A stretch of 64,000 nt of DNA. Source: Tetramitus jugosus. Lineage: Eukaryota; Heterolobosea; Eutetramitea; Acrasida; Vahlkampfiidae. The position numbers and the translations under genes were made by a program. This document shows positions 1 to 10,151 of the stretch, piece after piece. How positions within the stretch are numbered: the first letter of the stretch is position 1; every line of letters starts with the position of its first letter. A model generated the notes under the pieces. That model worked only from the letters and a program-made list of their open reading frames with translations. It had not been told where the DNA came from and made no database searches. The stretch lies in the NCBI GenBank assembly GCA_937625935.1, contig OW569375.1, positions 372,001-436,000 on the forward strand, written 5' to 3'.

Positions 1-2
1 AC

Positions 3-554
3 TATGAGTGGACAGCCCAGTGGTACTCATACCTGTACTCAAGCAAGATTGCTATGATATTTTGCGTACTCAGCCCTGTTATACTCATTATAGCATCGTT
101 ATGTATGATTGTGACGTCCTTCTCCCTTGGATTCCGGATTGTGATATTCCCTCCAAAGAAAGTGTACTCACCAGCGATTGCCACCGCCACCATTCGAATT
201 CAGTTGCACACGCTGCATCCAATGAGAATGATTATCTATGCACTGTTGGTATTGATGGTTGTGATTCTAGCACCAGGAAGGAGTGACCCGAGCTACTTTT
301 ATGTATTCCTGATGATTCCGCTAGAGCTGTGCATGGGACTCTCAGCTCGAACCCTGAACTGGATGTTCTACTGTTGCTTTGCTCGGCGTTATACCACTGA
401 ATCGCCATACTTCTCAGAAATGATGAATCTTGGTTTTGAGCCCTTCTTCTGTGGATGCAAGGGAATTGAAGGATCTTGTTATGAATTCACACATTGCTGT
501 ACCGGCAGAGGCAGTGCCCGGACCGATGTAGAAATGAAGACATACAGGAAATAA
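3..554 (+). CDS. C-terminal part of a multi-pass membrane protein (5' end outside window)
   Basis: The reading frame is open from the first bases of the window, so only the C-terminal part is visible (about 183 residues). I do not recognise the family. There are three hydrophobic segments: one starting near the window edge (around IFCVLSPVILIIASLCMIV), one around MIIYALLVLMVVILAP and one around YFYVFLMIPLELCMGLSA. They are followed by a Cys-rich tail (CC, CGC and CC pairs) ending in a charged stretch. The pattern suggests an integral membrane protein with a cytosolic or lumenal Cys-rich tail that could be palmitoylated or disulphide bonded; that last point is inference. The stop codon is followed after about 130 bases by the carboxypeptidase gene on the same strand. 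Confidence 0.6.
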   Translation, partial: YEWTAQWYSYLYSSKIAMIFCVLSPVILIIASLCMIVTSFSLGFRIVIFPPKKVYSPAIATATIRIQLHTLHPMRMIIYALLVLMVVILAPGRSDPSYFYVFLMIPLELCMGLSARTLNWMFYCCFARRYTTESPYFSEMMNLGFEPFFCGCKGIEGSCYEFTHCCTGRGSARTDVEMKTYRK

Positions 555-681
555 ACAGGTGATCTCAACCATCCGATGTCAGTCCTGAACGGAGTTGATC
601 AGCAGGAGTTTTGAATCTCCGTTTTTGAAGAAGGCGGGAAAAAAAACTGTTGGCACAAAAAACAAAATCTCCAACCAAAAA

Positions 682-2243
682 ATGACAAACTTATTCCGTC
701 GATTCACACTGGCACTAGCAGTGTTGTGTGCTGTTGTGTTTGCATTCGTGCAAGCAGATGCCAAAGCAGACAAAATTACGTCTCTTCCAGGCTACACAGA
801 CCCTATTCGCTTTAATCAATATGCAGGCTACTTGCTTGCCAATGCTACCAACAATAGAAACTTGTTTTATTGGTTTGTTGAGTCACAAAACAACCCAAGT
901 ACCGATCCTGTATGTACTCTATCACACATGTCCTTGTTTTTGGTGAATGAGCTTTTTTTTTGTGTGTTGCGTCGATTACAGCGCTGGAAAAAAAACTTAG
1001 CTCACACACATAAACACGAATAATAATGTAGGTTGTCTTGTGGATGAACGGTGGACCAGGTTGCAGCTCTCTTGCTGGATTCATGAGTGAACACTCTCCA
1101 TTTACATTGCAAACAGACGGTAAGACACTCAAGACCAATCCCTTCTCATGGAATCGTGTGGCCAATGTCATTTATTTGGAATCTCCTGTTGGTGTTGGAT
1201 ACTCCTACTCTGACAATCCAAAGATTGATTACAATCAATTCAATGATGACAAGACTGCTAATGATGTGTATCATGCACTTGTGAGCTTCTTTGCAAAGTT
1301 CCCTCAGTACAGATCCAATGAATTCTATGTGTCTGGTGAGTCCTATGCCGGTCATTATGTGCCTGTGAGTACCTACCATATTCATATGGGTAATTTGCAA
1401 GGTGGTAATCCACGTATCAATCTCAAGGGATTTGTGGTCGGTAATGGTGTGACTGATGGTCGTGAAGACACAAACAGCATTCCTCCATTCATGTTCCATC
1501 ATGCACTGATTAGTCAAGCGTACTATGAAAACTCTTTGAAGGTGTGCAGTGGTGATTTCTACAAGAACCAAAATGTTCCACAGTGCAGTGAAGCATTGAA
1601 CAACATGTTTGTGATTATTGCTGGTGTCAATCCATATTGGTTGGCTGGTCCATGTGAAGGTGATCCATCTCCATTCGCATCTGCAGAAGAAGCATTGCAA
1701 AAGAGAGATTTGAACGGTACTCATCCATTGTTCCAATTGTGGAGAATGGCAAAGAAGGGATCCAACGGTGGAGCTCCATGTATTGACTCTGATCCAGAGA
1801 CTACTTACTTCAACACTCCTGAAGTGAAGAAGGCCATTCATGCCAGAGAGGACATCAAGTGGGAGTTCTGCAGTGATTCTGTCAATGAAAAGTATGACAG
1901 AAGCTACGACAGCATGCTTCCATTTTATGCCAAGTTGTTGAACTCTGGTTATAGAGCTCTTGTCTACACTGGAGACATGGACATGGCAGTGAACAGTTTG
2001 GGTACTGAAATGTCTTTGACCAAGTTGGCTGAGATGATGAAGTCCACTGTTGTTGATACTTGGAGAACATGGACCTATGAATCATCTCAAGGATATGGCA
2101 AGCAAGTTGGTGGTATGACCATGACTTACTCTAACAATTTGCAATTCACTACTGCTCGTTCCTGCGGTCACATGGTTCCATCAACTTGTCCTAGCCGTGG
2201 TTTCACATTGTTCAGCAAGTGGTTGGCCAATAAGCCATTATAA
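682..2243 (+). CDS. Serine carboxypeptidase, peptidase family S10, secreted/lysosomal
   Basis: Two exons, 682-909 and 1032-2243, joined in phase 0 across a 122-nt GTATGT...TAG intron, give 479 residues. An N-terminal signal peptide (about residues 1-27) points to the secretory or lysosomal route. The S10 landmarks are all present: the oxyanion motif WMNGGPGCSS straight after the intron, nucleophile Ser180 in GESYAGHYVP, Asp393 in the GDMDMAVN motif, and His456 in CGHMVP. In most relatives the residues after the His motif read DQP; here they read STCP, a mild departure. Family knowledge: these enzymes remove C-terminal residues at acidic pH in lysosomes or vacuoles. A TAATAAA that overlaps the stop could serve as polyadenylation signal. 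The gene converges with the aldo/keto reductase 41 bases downstream. Confidence 0.93.
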
Positions 2244-2284
2244 TAAAGGACATCGAGTGATTCTTTACGAACAAATGTGGATTT

Positions 2285-3226
2285 TTATTCGAACATGTCA
2301 TATCCCCAATGATCAACCGGATTGATATATCTTTCATTCTTATTGAGAAGCTTCATTTGCTCCATGTCTTGCTCTGAGAGTTCAAAATCAAATAGTTGAA
2401 TGTTCTTTTCGATCCGTTCTGGTGTGACTGACTTTGGGATGACGACAATATCTCTTTGCAAAGCCCATCGAAGCAAAACTTGAGCTGTGGTCTTGCCTAA
2501 TCGTTCCGCAATTTGCTTTACAACAGGATCGTTCATTGGTCCCTCAGGACGGTTCGATCCTAGTGGAGAGTAGGCCACAGTACGAATATCAGCAATCTGT
2601 CGCGATTGTAACACGAGCTTTTCTTGACTCAAATATGGATGAATTTCGACTTGATTGACCACTGGTTGAATAGTCGCGCTCGATGATAGATTCATCAAGG
2701 ATTGAGTTGAGAAATTACTGACACCAATGCTCTTCACCAACCCATCCTTGACCAATTGTTCCATTTGTTGCCACGTTTCATGCATGGGCGCTCTCTCCAA
2801 CAGAACAGGACTATTCTTACTCGATGGATCCGCTCTCTTCAACTTGTACTGCGTTTTATCATACAAATCAATTCCATTGTACACAATACTCAATGGCCAA
2901 TGAATCAAATAGAGATCCAAATAATCGAGCTTCAAATCCTTCAAGCTCTTTTCACATGCCTCTCGTACATGCTTGTGATGAGTGTTCCACAACTTTGATG
3001 TCACAAACAAGTTTTGTCTCTGTTGTCCTTTGTTGACACCTTGCTTTTGCAGTGCCGAACCAATGTCCTTCTCATTCAGATAAATGCTGGCACAGTCAAT
3101 GTGAGTATAACCAGATTTGAGAGCAGATTGGATGGAAGTATGGATCTGATCGGGTGTTGCTTGCCACGTACCCAGACCAATACTGGGCATCATTCGGCCA
3201 TTGTTGAGTCGAACCAATTGCTTCAT
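2285..3226 (-). CDS. Aldo/keto reductase
   Basis: Single exon, 313 residues, the usual length for the AKR superfamily. The catalytic tetrad is visible: Asp44 and Tyr49 in IDCASIY, Lys78 in VTSKLW and His109 in LIHWPL. Further AKR signatures are the start LNNGRMMPSIGLGTW, the GVSNF motif after mid-protein, and the NADP(H)-contact stretch VIPKSVTPERIEKN near the C terminus. Such enzymes reduce carbonyls to alcohols with NADPH in the cytosol; the natural substrate cannot be read from sequence. The start is an ATG with no alternative nearby. The gene is divergent from the scramblase gene, with 358 bases between the starts. Confidence 0.94.
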   Translation of the reverse strand: MKQLVRLNNGRMMPSIGLGTWQATPDQIHTSIQSALKSGYTHIDCASIYLNEKDIGSALQKQGVNKGQQRQNLFVTSKLWNTHHKHVREACEKSLKDLKLDYLDLYLIHWPLSIVYNGIDLYDKTQYKLKRADPSSKNSPVLLERAPMHETWQQMEQLVKDGLVKSIGVSNFSTQSLMNLSSSATIQPVVNQVEIHPYLSQEKLVLQSRQIADIRTVAYSPLGSNRPEGPMNDPVVKQIAERLGKTTAQVLLRWALQRDIVVIPKSVTPERIEKNIQLFDFELSEQDMEQMKLLNKNERYINPVDHWGYDMFE

Positions 3227-3584
3227 TTTGTTTTTATGCTTGGTGACGACGGAGGAACGACGGACAAATTCAATCCTATGAATGGTGAATTACTCTAAGA
3301 GATGGTTGTCATCAACCGAGCAATCAATGTGGTGGAAGTCACAGGTTCCTCTTTTCCTTCCAACAGAGTTGGTATCGTATCGGTTCCGAATCGGAACTTG
3401 TTCCAACACCAGATTGGAGGTTTTCTCTTTTGATGTGTTGGGAGAATCTCTTTTCATTATCCCGATGTCATCGCAACCGAGGGAGGTTATGACAACCTAC
3501 GAAACAACCAACAAACAAAGGTCAGAAAACTAACAAATCACTTTACCAAACCGCCATATATACTTCTGTACTAAACCTGTTATC
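3227..3584. other. Divergent intergenic region, AKR / scramblase
   Basis: 358 bases between two divergent ATGs. It presumably holds both promoters. I see no convincing ORF, RNA gene or repeat in it. Confidence 0.5.
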
Positions 3585-4748
3585 ATGTCTGACAACAATA
3601 ACAACAATCATCCGAATGTGGATAACAACATGAGTGCTCCACCTCAACCTACTCAACAACAACCACCACAAGCACATGAGAATCACACTGCTCTTCCTCC
3701 TCAACAACAACAACAGCAGCAATACATGTACCAAGGATCTCCACCTCCTCAACAACAACAACAACAACAACAACCTTATTATTATCAACCACAACCACAA
3801 CAACAACAAGTAGCATATAATCCACAAATGACAATGCCTCAAATGGCCTATCAACAGCAACCACCCGTGGCAACTTATCCTCAACAACCAATGGTCATGC
3901 CTCAACAACAACAACAACAATATGCTTACAATCCACAACTACAACAACCACAACCACAACAACCAATGCCATATCATCCACAACAACCACAACAGCAGCA
4001 GCAACAAATGATGATGCAACAACCACAACAACAAATGATGGTACCTCAACAACAACAACAACAAGCGGTTGTTGCACTGCCACAGAATGGTGGATCCATG
4101 ATTGATCAAGTGTTTGGACCCAATTCAAGAGCACTTGTCAAACAGAGAATTGAACCGTTTGAGATGTTGACTGGATTCGAAACAGAGAACAAGTATGACA
4201 TTAATTTTGAGAATGGATACAAGGCTGTTGCCATGGAAGACAGTGAATTCTTTGCTAGGTGGTGCCTGGGTAGTGCTAGACCATTCAAGATGCACATCAT
4301 GTTCAAGGACAATAAGCAAGAGTTCTTAACTTTGGAGAGACCATGGAAATTCATGTTCCATGAAGTCAAAGTCTTTGAAACGTTGAACAATAAGAAGTAC
4401 TTGGGAAAGATTAAGCTTCGATGTTCTTTTTGCACAAAGGAAATGTCCATTTTTGATGACAAGGATCAAATGATTTATCAAATCATTGCACCATTCTGTT
4501 CCTTCTGGACGTTCTATATTGAGACAGTGGACGGTCAACGTGTGGGTGAAGTGCGTAAGAAGTGGTCTGGATTCCTGAAGGAAATGTATACTGATGCGGA
4601 CAATTTTGGTGTTCAATTCCCGCCAACTGCCACACCTACTCACAAGGCAGTCTTGTTAGCAGCCACCTTCTTGATCGATTTCTTGTATTTCGAGGACAAC
4701 CAAGGCAATCGCAACAACAGAAACCAGAGTATAATGTTCTCTAACTAA
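3585..4748 (+). CDS. Phospholipid scramblase family protein with poly-Gln N-terminal region
   Basis: Single exon, 387 residues. Residues 1-160 are low complexity: an Asn run, then Pro/Gln/Tyr-rich sequence with several Gln tracts, a layout also seen in the proline-rich N-termini of animal scramblases. From about residue 165 to 380 the scramblase domain is recognisable: QVFGPNSRALVKQRIEPFEM, the central ERPWKFMFHEVKVF block, the SFWTFYIETVDGQRVGEVRKKW stretch, and a C-terminal hydrophobic helix (KAVLLAATFLIDFLYF). The helix is followed by a short polar tail. Family role: calcium-stimulated, non-specific exchange of lipids between bilayer leaflets, or related membrane and signalling roles. Enzyme activity itself is not proven by the domain. 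Confidence 0.9.
   Translation: MSDNNNNNHPNVDNNMSAPPQPTQQQPPQAHENHTALPPQQQQQQQYMYQGSPPPQQQQQQQQPYYYQPQPQQQQVAYNPQMTMPQMAYQQQPPVATYPQQPMVMPQQQQQQYAYNPQLQQPQPQQPMPYHPQQPQQQQQQMMMQQPQQQMMVPQQQQQQAVVALPQNGGSMIDQVFGPNSRALVKQRIEPFEMLTGFETENKYDINFENGYKAVAMEDSEFFARWCLGSARPFKMHIMFKDNKQEFLTLERPWKFMFHEVKVFETLNNKKYLGKIKLRCSFCTKEMSIFDDKDQMIYQIIAPFCSFWTFYIETVDGQRVGEVRKKWSGFLKEMYTDADNFGVQFPPTATPTHKAVLLAATFLIDFLYFEDNQGNRNNRNQSIMFSN
3594..4070 (+). repeat. CAA/CAG-rich poly-Gln coding tract
   Basis: Imperfect CAA and CAG triplet runs interspersed with CCA. They encode Gln/Pro/Tyr-rich sequence at the N terminus of the scramblase. The tract produces long Leu- or Val-rich open frames on the opposite strand; these are shadows. 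Confidence 0.9.
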
Positions 4749-5340
4749 AGAACGACTGTTTTCCCATTTTTTTCATTTTCTCCGACGGCAACTTCAACGA
4801 ACAATCATACCGTAGTCCACTTGCTGGGTGATCGTTAAATTTTCTTCTGACAGAGCGTGTAACGGTCAATTGTGTGACATTCGTTGCGCGCCAAAACTTA
4901 CGCGTCATGCACGATGACTGATTTCTGTTTCGTGGCGAAAAGTACAAGCGAGAGCGAAATAGGACGACACGTAGCGATAAAGCCTCCAGCGACGAAACAA
5001 GTTTCCATTCACCCATTTTATGGTGACTGAACATTTCATGTGTCACAGGAAAAGGGAGGAGCTAGTAGCCCGTTCGATCTGACGCGGCAGTGATCGTTCG
5101 AGGAGTACCCAATACGGTTCCAATGTCAAATAACCTCTTAAGTGCGTACAGAAGGAGCTCCTCGCACTCACTTCCAATCATAAAAACAACAAACAACAAA
5201 ACAATAACAAATCTCTCTCACTTCATTTCACTCATAACTAGTTTATTGAAACCAAATAGCTTTTAATCCATTGCTAGCTCTCCTTTCCTTTTTACTACCA
5301 AATAAGAAAACACTCCACACACCCAACACACATAACATCC
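4749..5340. other. Intergenic region upstream of the small Thr/Asn-rich gene
   Basis: 592 bases with no believable ORF. It holds GC-richer patches (around 4880-5000) and one TTTGGCGC-type site on the minus strand at 4886-4897, then an A/C-rich leader just before the ATG at 5341. Confidence 0.5.
4886..4897 (-). promoter_or_regulatory. E2F-like site (TTTGGCGCGC on minus strand)
   Basis: GCGCGCCAAAAC matches the E2F/DP consensus TTTSSCGC on the minus strand. It lies about 450 bases upstream of the putative cell-cycle gene at 5341. One 8-mer match alone is weak evidence. Confidence 0.25.
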
Positions 5341-5793
5341 ATGTCTCCTCATACCACCGCCACCTTGACCAATAACACCATGAACTCCTACAATACCAAT
5401 GAAACCATGAATGCTCTCTTTAGCAACACTCTAGTTACCAATAATACTACCACCATTTGCCCGAGCAACCATTTCTCTGACTCCTCCAACAATGAATTCC
5501 AAGAATTGACATTACCAAGCCCATCCACCACACTTTTAACTTTAACATTGGACGCTGCAGTTGCTCATCAAGGAGATATCTCTAACACCAGTGAACCAAG
5601 CTTTCTGAGATTTGTGGACGTGGACTCCCCGCTGTTTCCTAATCTCCATTGCGCTGAAACTAGTCAGCAAACCCCCCTGTCTAAAGTCCGTCGCGCAAGA
5701 TCATCCCCTCCTGGCGCGCCAAAACGGATCAGCAAGAAAACTGTAAGGACAAACGTTGATTTTTCAAGAATCACAAGACGATTGGTATTCTGA
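5341..5793 (+). CDS. Small Thr/Asn-rich protein with a C-terminal cyclin-docking-like motif
   Basis: Single exon, 150 residues, no recognised full domain. Residues 1-60 are Thr/Asn/Ser rich. The C-terminal third is basic and contains, in order, a TP dipeptide (QTPLSKVRR), SSPPGAPKRISKK, and the very end ITRRLVF. The final RRLVF fits the RxL cyclin-docking (Cy) motif and closely resembles the end of animal p21 (RRLIF). The order TP, about 13 residues, PP-A-P-K/R resembles the conserved core of plant SIAMESE-type CDK inhibitors. A CDK inhibitor or CDK substrate is therefore a hypothesis, not an assignment. The last 30 bases overlap, antisense, the end of the open frame at 5764-6156. Confidence 0.55.
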   Translation: MSPHTTATLTNNTMNSYNTNETMNALFSNTLVTNNTTTICPSNHFSDSSNNEFQELTLPSPSTTLLTLTLDAAVAHQGDISNTSEPSFLRFVDVDSPLFPNLHCAETSQQTPLSKVRRARSSPPGAPKRISKKTVRTNVDFSRITRRLVF

Positions 5794-6156
5794 ATAGATT
5801 ACTACCAAAACGATCTTGCCTCCTTTCCATCCAATCACTGACTCCTTCTTCTCGATCGACGACCATCCATGGTGATCGAACGGCTTCTCATACTCCAACC
5901 CCAATATCCAATTTTGAACAGCTGAAACAAACCAACAATTGTTGAAGCGTTTTTGACCATGAGCAACTCCTTTCGATAATTGTAAATAAATAGAGCTCGA
6001 AACATTCAAACACTTATCGCAATAATTCTCGATGGAAGATTCGTTGATAGTGATACCACCTGTGGTGGTTGTCAACGAGTACTTGTGGTTGTCAACTGGA
6101 TCTGAAGTAAGCTCTCTAATGATCAGGAGGAACTGAGCACGAACCCTTTTTTGCAT
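5764..6156 (-). CDS. Hypothetical protein, possibly 5'-incomplete
   Basis: Open frame of 130 residues from the first ATG. The frame stays open upstream for at least another 30 codons (to about 6249) without an ATG, so a 5' exon could exist that I cannot place. The composition is protein-like: mixed, with Cys and Trp residues (YCDKCLN, NNCWFVSAVQNWILG) and no low complexity. I recognise no family. The 3' end overlaps the coding end of the plus-strand gene by 30 bases, which is unusual for two real genes. It may be spurious. Confidence 0.35.
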   Translation of the reverse strand: MQKRVRAQFLLIIRELTSDPVDNHKYSLTTTTGGITINESSIENYCDKCLNVSSSIYLQLSKGVAHGQKRFNNCWFVSAVQNWILGLEYEKPFDHHGWSSIEKKESVIGWKGGKIVLVVIYSEYQSSCDS

Positions 6157-6249
6157 CGCTTGACAAGAAATAATGACATGAATCGGAGCTCGAACACTGT
6201 TTCGGGAAGACTGTTGGAGAATTTTACAGTTTTTGACAAGAGATGTCAA

Positions 6250-6745
6250 TTTAATGGAGGTTAGAATGTGGTTGGAGCTTTTCCTTGTTTGGTTTGGCGC
6301 CTCCTAACCACTCAACCACACTCCCAAAAGCTTTCATAGTTAGGTTTTACAATCTTTCTCTTCAAACAAAAGCAAACTAACCAACCTCTAATTAACACCT
6401 AATTAACAAAACACAGAGCTTGTTGTTACCCTGACACACTTTGTGGATCCTAGTGCACACATACAAAAAGCTATAACACAAGCTGCCCAAAAGCTAACAA
6501 GAGAGATCAAATAGAAGTAAACGTTTAGATACAAAACATGGTACATAAAGTTATTGTTACAGAAAAGAGTATGTACTAAGTCAAATTTATTGTATGCCAG
6601 AAATCTAACCCAACCATACACAACGATCTTTGAGATCTCTCATCATGTGACGTTCACTAACTTTTTGTATCTACTTCTTTCATTCTTCTTAACTTTATGA
6701 TGGTGGTGTTTTGATCTACTGGTGTGATCAATTGATCGTTTTTGT
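6250..6745. other. Intergenic region before the kelch gene
   Basis: About 500 AT-rich bases. There is a TTTGGCGC site at 6293-6300 and otherwise only short shadow frames. The first kelch exon could have an unseen non-coding leader here. Confidence 0.4.
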
Positions 6746-8409
6746 ATGGTCCATGATCGCTCATGTTCTGTCATTACTCACATGCGAATAATGATAGGAT
6801 GGAGTTCATATTCAGCAGACAATGCACCTTGCGGCAGGTATGTTAATGATGTTTACTGTAGTTTTTGTATGAGAAGATGTGACTTCAAACTCACCCTATA
6901 ACTCACTCTTTATCTCTCTGACACGTTATTGATTGGTTGAACTACTAATAAATGTACGAAATGAAGATATGGCCATCGTGTCATAGCATATAGAGACAGA
7001 ATGATACTCCACGGTGGGTACAATGGAAGCACTAGATTAAATGACACTTTTGAGTTTCATCTGGGTAAGTGGTGGTTTTTGTGTATGCTTGTTGAAGAGT
7101 AACTGTTCTTTAGGATGGAGAAGAGCAGAGGAGAGATGGCGATCGTCTTTTGTGTGTTGTCATGCTTTTTTGTATTTGATGTTTTTCTTTGGTTTTCACA
7201 CCCAAAAAACTCCTCCATACCAACAGAGAAAAAGATTTGGCGTGAGATCCAACCACAAGACGATGTGAAACCCACTGAGAGAGATTGTCACTCGGCTGTC
7301 CTGTACAATCACTACATGATTATTTTTGGTGGAGGAGATGGATTTCATTGGTTGAACGATGTGTGGCAATTTGATGTCATCAGTGAGACATGGTCCAAGA
7401 TTGAGTGCTCTGGTGATGCTCCACCTGGTCGTGCAGGTCACTCTGCTAATATTTGGAAGAACAAAATGTACATTTTTGCTGGATGGAACGGTAGAAGAAC
7501 ATTGAATGATATGTATGAGCTGTGCTTGCGTACCTTTGTGTGGAGAAGGGTGGAAACGAAGGGAGGAACACCTTCGTCCAGAGATTCTCATACAACGAAC
7601 ATTGTGTCCGATACGATGATTGTTGTTGGTGGTGGTGATGGAAAATCAAGGCTCAATGATATGCACCGATATAATTTGAGTATGTTTTCTTTTGTTGTTA
7701 CAATGTGTATGCATGAGAAAGTGTTGGGCTAATTCATGATTCATTTGTGTTATCAGAAACGGAAACATGGGAGAGATTGGAGTGTATTGGAGAGGCAGAG
7801 GCTGGAAGAGCGGGTCATGTCAGCATCATCTTCGATGACAGACTATTCATATTTGGAGGTGGTGACGGAAGTAATTGGCTAAATGATGTCTACGAGTGCA
7901 ACATCAAGGCACCCAAGTGGTCGTTAATTGAACACACAACAGACTCTAGCAGTTCTATCGCTCCTGGTTGTTATGGTCTGTCTGCTGTGGCATATGAGAA
8001 TCAAATGATCATCTTTGGTGGAGGTGATGGCAAGAAGTGGTACAATAACATTTACACCTACAAGCTCGGTGATCACAAGAGAAAGCGCTACACAATGGAT
8101 ATGCTCAGTCTACAATTGGTTAGGCAAGCGTTCAGTGATGTAGACTTTGTGTTCGCTGCAGATCTTCCATACGAAATGGTACCACCTGAGAATTCCACTA
8201 CCAGAATTAGCAAAACACAAGAACCATCCATCTCTGCCAACACTGTTCAAAAGTCGACTTCCACATGTCAGGAATTATTGACTGTTGATCATTATGATGA
8301 CGATCATGAAGCAATCTCGTCACACATGGTGAGTGCGGTCTATTATGGAGCTTATGAGGAATACTTGGCCATGAGAGAGGACATCCTTGACAGTAATCAG
8401 ATTGACTAA
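6746..8409 (+). CDS. Kelch-repeat protein, four exons
   Basis: Exons 6746-6837, 6967-7064, 7227-7679 and 7757-8409, with GT-AG introns of 129, 162 and 77 nt whose phases all match, give about 431 residues. Each repeat shows the kelch pattern R-x-G-H ... G-G (D/Y/W)-x-G ... LND(V/M/T)(W/Y/F) ... W. At least five repeats are visible: GRYGHRV...GGYNG, RDCHSAV...GGGDG, GRAGHSA...AGWNG, SRDSHTT...GGGDG and GRAGHVS...GGGDG, with a sixth more degenerate copy. Together they would make a six-bladed propeller. The last 110 residues are non-kelch and polar. Kelch propellers bind partners; none can be named here. In-frame ATGs at 6782 and 6791 are alternative starts, and ATG 6746 is the first after an in-frame stop. 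Confidence 0.85.
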
Positions 8410-8705
8410 TGGTCAGTTTCTTGATCTAATCAAAGAATTGATGACTCGTTGGTGCCAAAGTCATCAAGTCCTCCGAGGCGCTAAGGTTAATTTTTCTGTG
8501 TTGGCACCATCCTAACCAATCTATATCTATATTCTAATATTCAGTGGTTATTCATTCACCAGATGAAACATCTAACTCTGACAACAGAGTATGTTGTCAG
8601 TGCATACACATTCGGTAGTGAATGAATGATGACCCATACATTGTAAAACTAATACACAAATCGTTACAAAATATGAACCTTATAGCTATTTTATTTCCCT
8701 GACCA
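8410..8705. other. Convergent 3' region
   Basis: 296 bases between the kelch stop and the stop of the minus-strand membrane protein. No coding potential or RNA gene is seen. Confidence 0.5.
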
Positions 8706-9452
8706 TTACATGAGAATGAATTGACCCTTGAAACTTCTGATTACAGTTGCACAGAATACGAAGAAAGAAAAACACAAATAACTAGCCACTATCAATGTTA
8801 CTTTCACAACAGATCCCTGATGATTCTGCAATTCAAAGTGAGATGCGAGTGCCAGAGCTGCGTGATCGATCCAATGAGTCCAGCCTCCTAATGCAGGCAA
8901 TAACCAGAACAACAGTGACTTACCGTCTCCTGCAATTATAGAAGCTGCTTCATGCGCAAGATTTGCAACATCCTCATCAGCAATGACCAACTGTCTCGTC
9001 CTTCCTTCAACAATCATCGAATCACCTTGTGCTCCATTCTTGAAGCTCAACTTGCAGTGATCAACCTTCGTACTATCTAGTCTTCCGCTCATACATTGAG
9101 CAATGATCTCATTCAAGCGCTGAAGACCATTCACAAACTTTACAAATATTTTTACAATCGATGGATTCAACAGGACAAATGCAACCGTACAAACACACAA
9201 CGGAAAGCAATACAGTGCAAACATGGGAGATATCAATGGAGTCCCCAACAACAGCAAATAAATCAAGATGGATGATATCATGGTGAATATTGAAGTCCTT
9301 GAAATCTCGTTTGTGTTTTTTCCTTTTCCCAAAATAACAAAACAACTTCCTCCTTCATTTTCTTGCGAATGGGAGGAGTGTGGGGAAGGACAATGTGAAC
9401 ATGAACAATTGGAATCGAAGTCGGTAGGTGTTGCGATGTGATGATGGTTCAT
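8706..9452 (-). CDS. Hypothetical membrane protein
   Basis: 248 residues from the first true ATG at 9452; the open frame extends five codons further but starts with TTG. Residues 1-50 are polar and His/Ser/Cys rich. Two adjacent hydrophobic helices follow (around ISSILIYLLLLGTPLISP and LYCFPLCVCTVAFVLL), then a soluble stretch of about 100 residues with an acidic patch (VIADEDVANLAHEA). Two more hydrophobic segments come near the C terminus (SLLFWLLPALGG and VTLIVASYLCFSFFVFCATVI). The protein ends in a short tail. I do not recognise the family. A four-pass or hairpin membrane protein is the reasonable reading. Confidence 0.6.
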   Translation of the reverse strand: MNHHHIATPTDFDSNCSCSHCPSPHSSHSQENEGGSCFVILGKGKNTNEISRTSIFTMISSILIYLLLLGTPLISPMFALYCFPLCVCTVAFVLLNPSIVKIFVKFVNGLQRLNEIIAQCMSGRLDSTKVDHCKLSFKNGAQGDSMIVEGRTRQLVIADEDVANLAHEAASIIAGDGKSLLFWLLPALGGWTHWIDHAALALASHFELQNHQGSVVKVTLIVASYLCFSFFVFCATVIRSFKGQFILM

Positions 9453-10151
9453 GAAAGCCCGACACAACAGTTGGTTTTATGGTACAGGACAGTTGGTAGG
9501 TTTTGGTCGGTTCGCGAGTACTTTGTGACTATGGAGTGAATGGTTTCACTGTGGGAGGTTTTTCTTCTTCTCCAAAGGTCAGTTGGAAAGCTTCAGACAA
9601 ACTCTGCAGTTTCCACGCAGAAAATCAGAGATGTGCTGGCATAGTTCCAACGTGGTACATTCTCCGACTTCCTCTACGACAGATAAAAATACTTTAATGT
9701 CCTGATTTTCTCCAGTAACAACGAAGGAACTCCTTGGTTTTCATCTGAGAATTGCTTTGGAGATGATTCCACATGATTTTTTGGAGTTGTGAACAGATGG
9801 CCAGAAACATCATGGTGCACATGTTACAGTCAATGGACATTTCAAGAGACCAATTTTTTAACCTAGAATTCATCAATTCGGAACATCCAACTCAGCATAA
9901 TTGTATTATTATTATTCAACGAACATTAGAACTTGTCCCACCGTAAACAGAAAACGGTCCGCAGATTACCATAATTCCGGTGGTAAGTCCGTTGCGCCTT
10001 TTGAGTTTCCGCGCTAGTGCAAAAGATTCACCCATTGGAGCTTTGGGTGCTCATCTGACTGACACAAGGGAACAAAAACAACCAAACAAATAAATACACA
10101 CGTGACATCATTAACATTGATCATCAACAAACAACAAGAACAACAAAAAAC
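9453..10151. other. Divergent intergenic region
   Basis: About 700 bases between a minus-strand and a plus-strand gene start. It contains two small open frames (9503-9697 and 9694-9876) with no protein-like character. The last 100 bases are the A/C-rich leader typical of starts in this window. Nothing else is recognised. Confidence 0.5.

Noticed and set aside
1146-1841. 231-codon minus-strand frame opposite the carboxypeptidase
   Set aside because: Fully antisense to catalytic exons; no protein-like features.
3543-4134. Long Leu- and Val-rich minus-strand frames opposite the scramblase N terminus
   Set aside because: They mirror the CAA/CAG repeat of the plus-strand gene and have no independent protein character.
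9503-9876. Two short frames in the divergent gap
   Set aside because: No protein-like composition or conserved motif.
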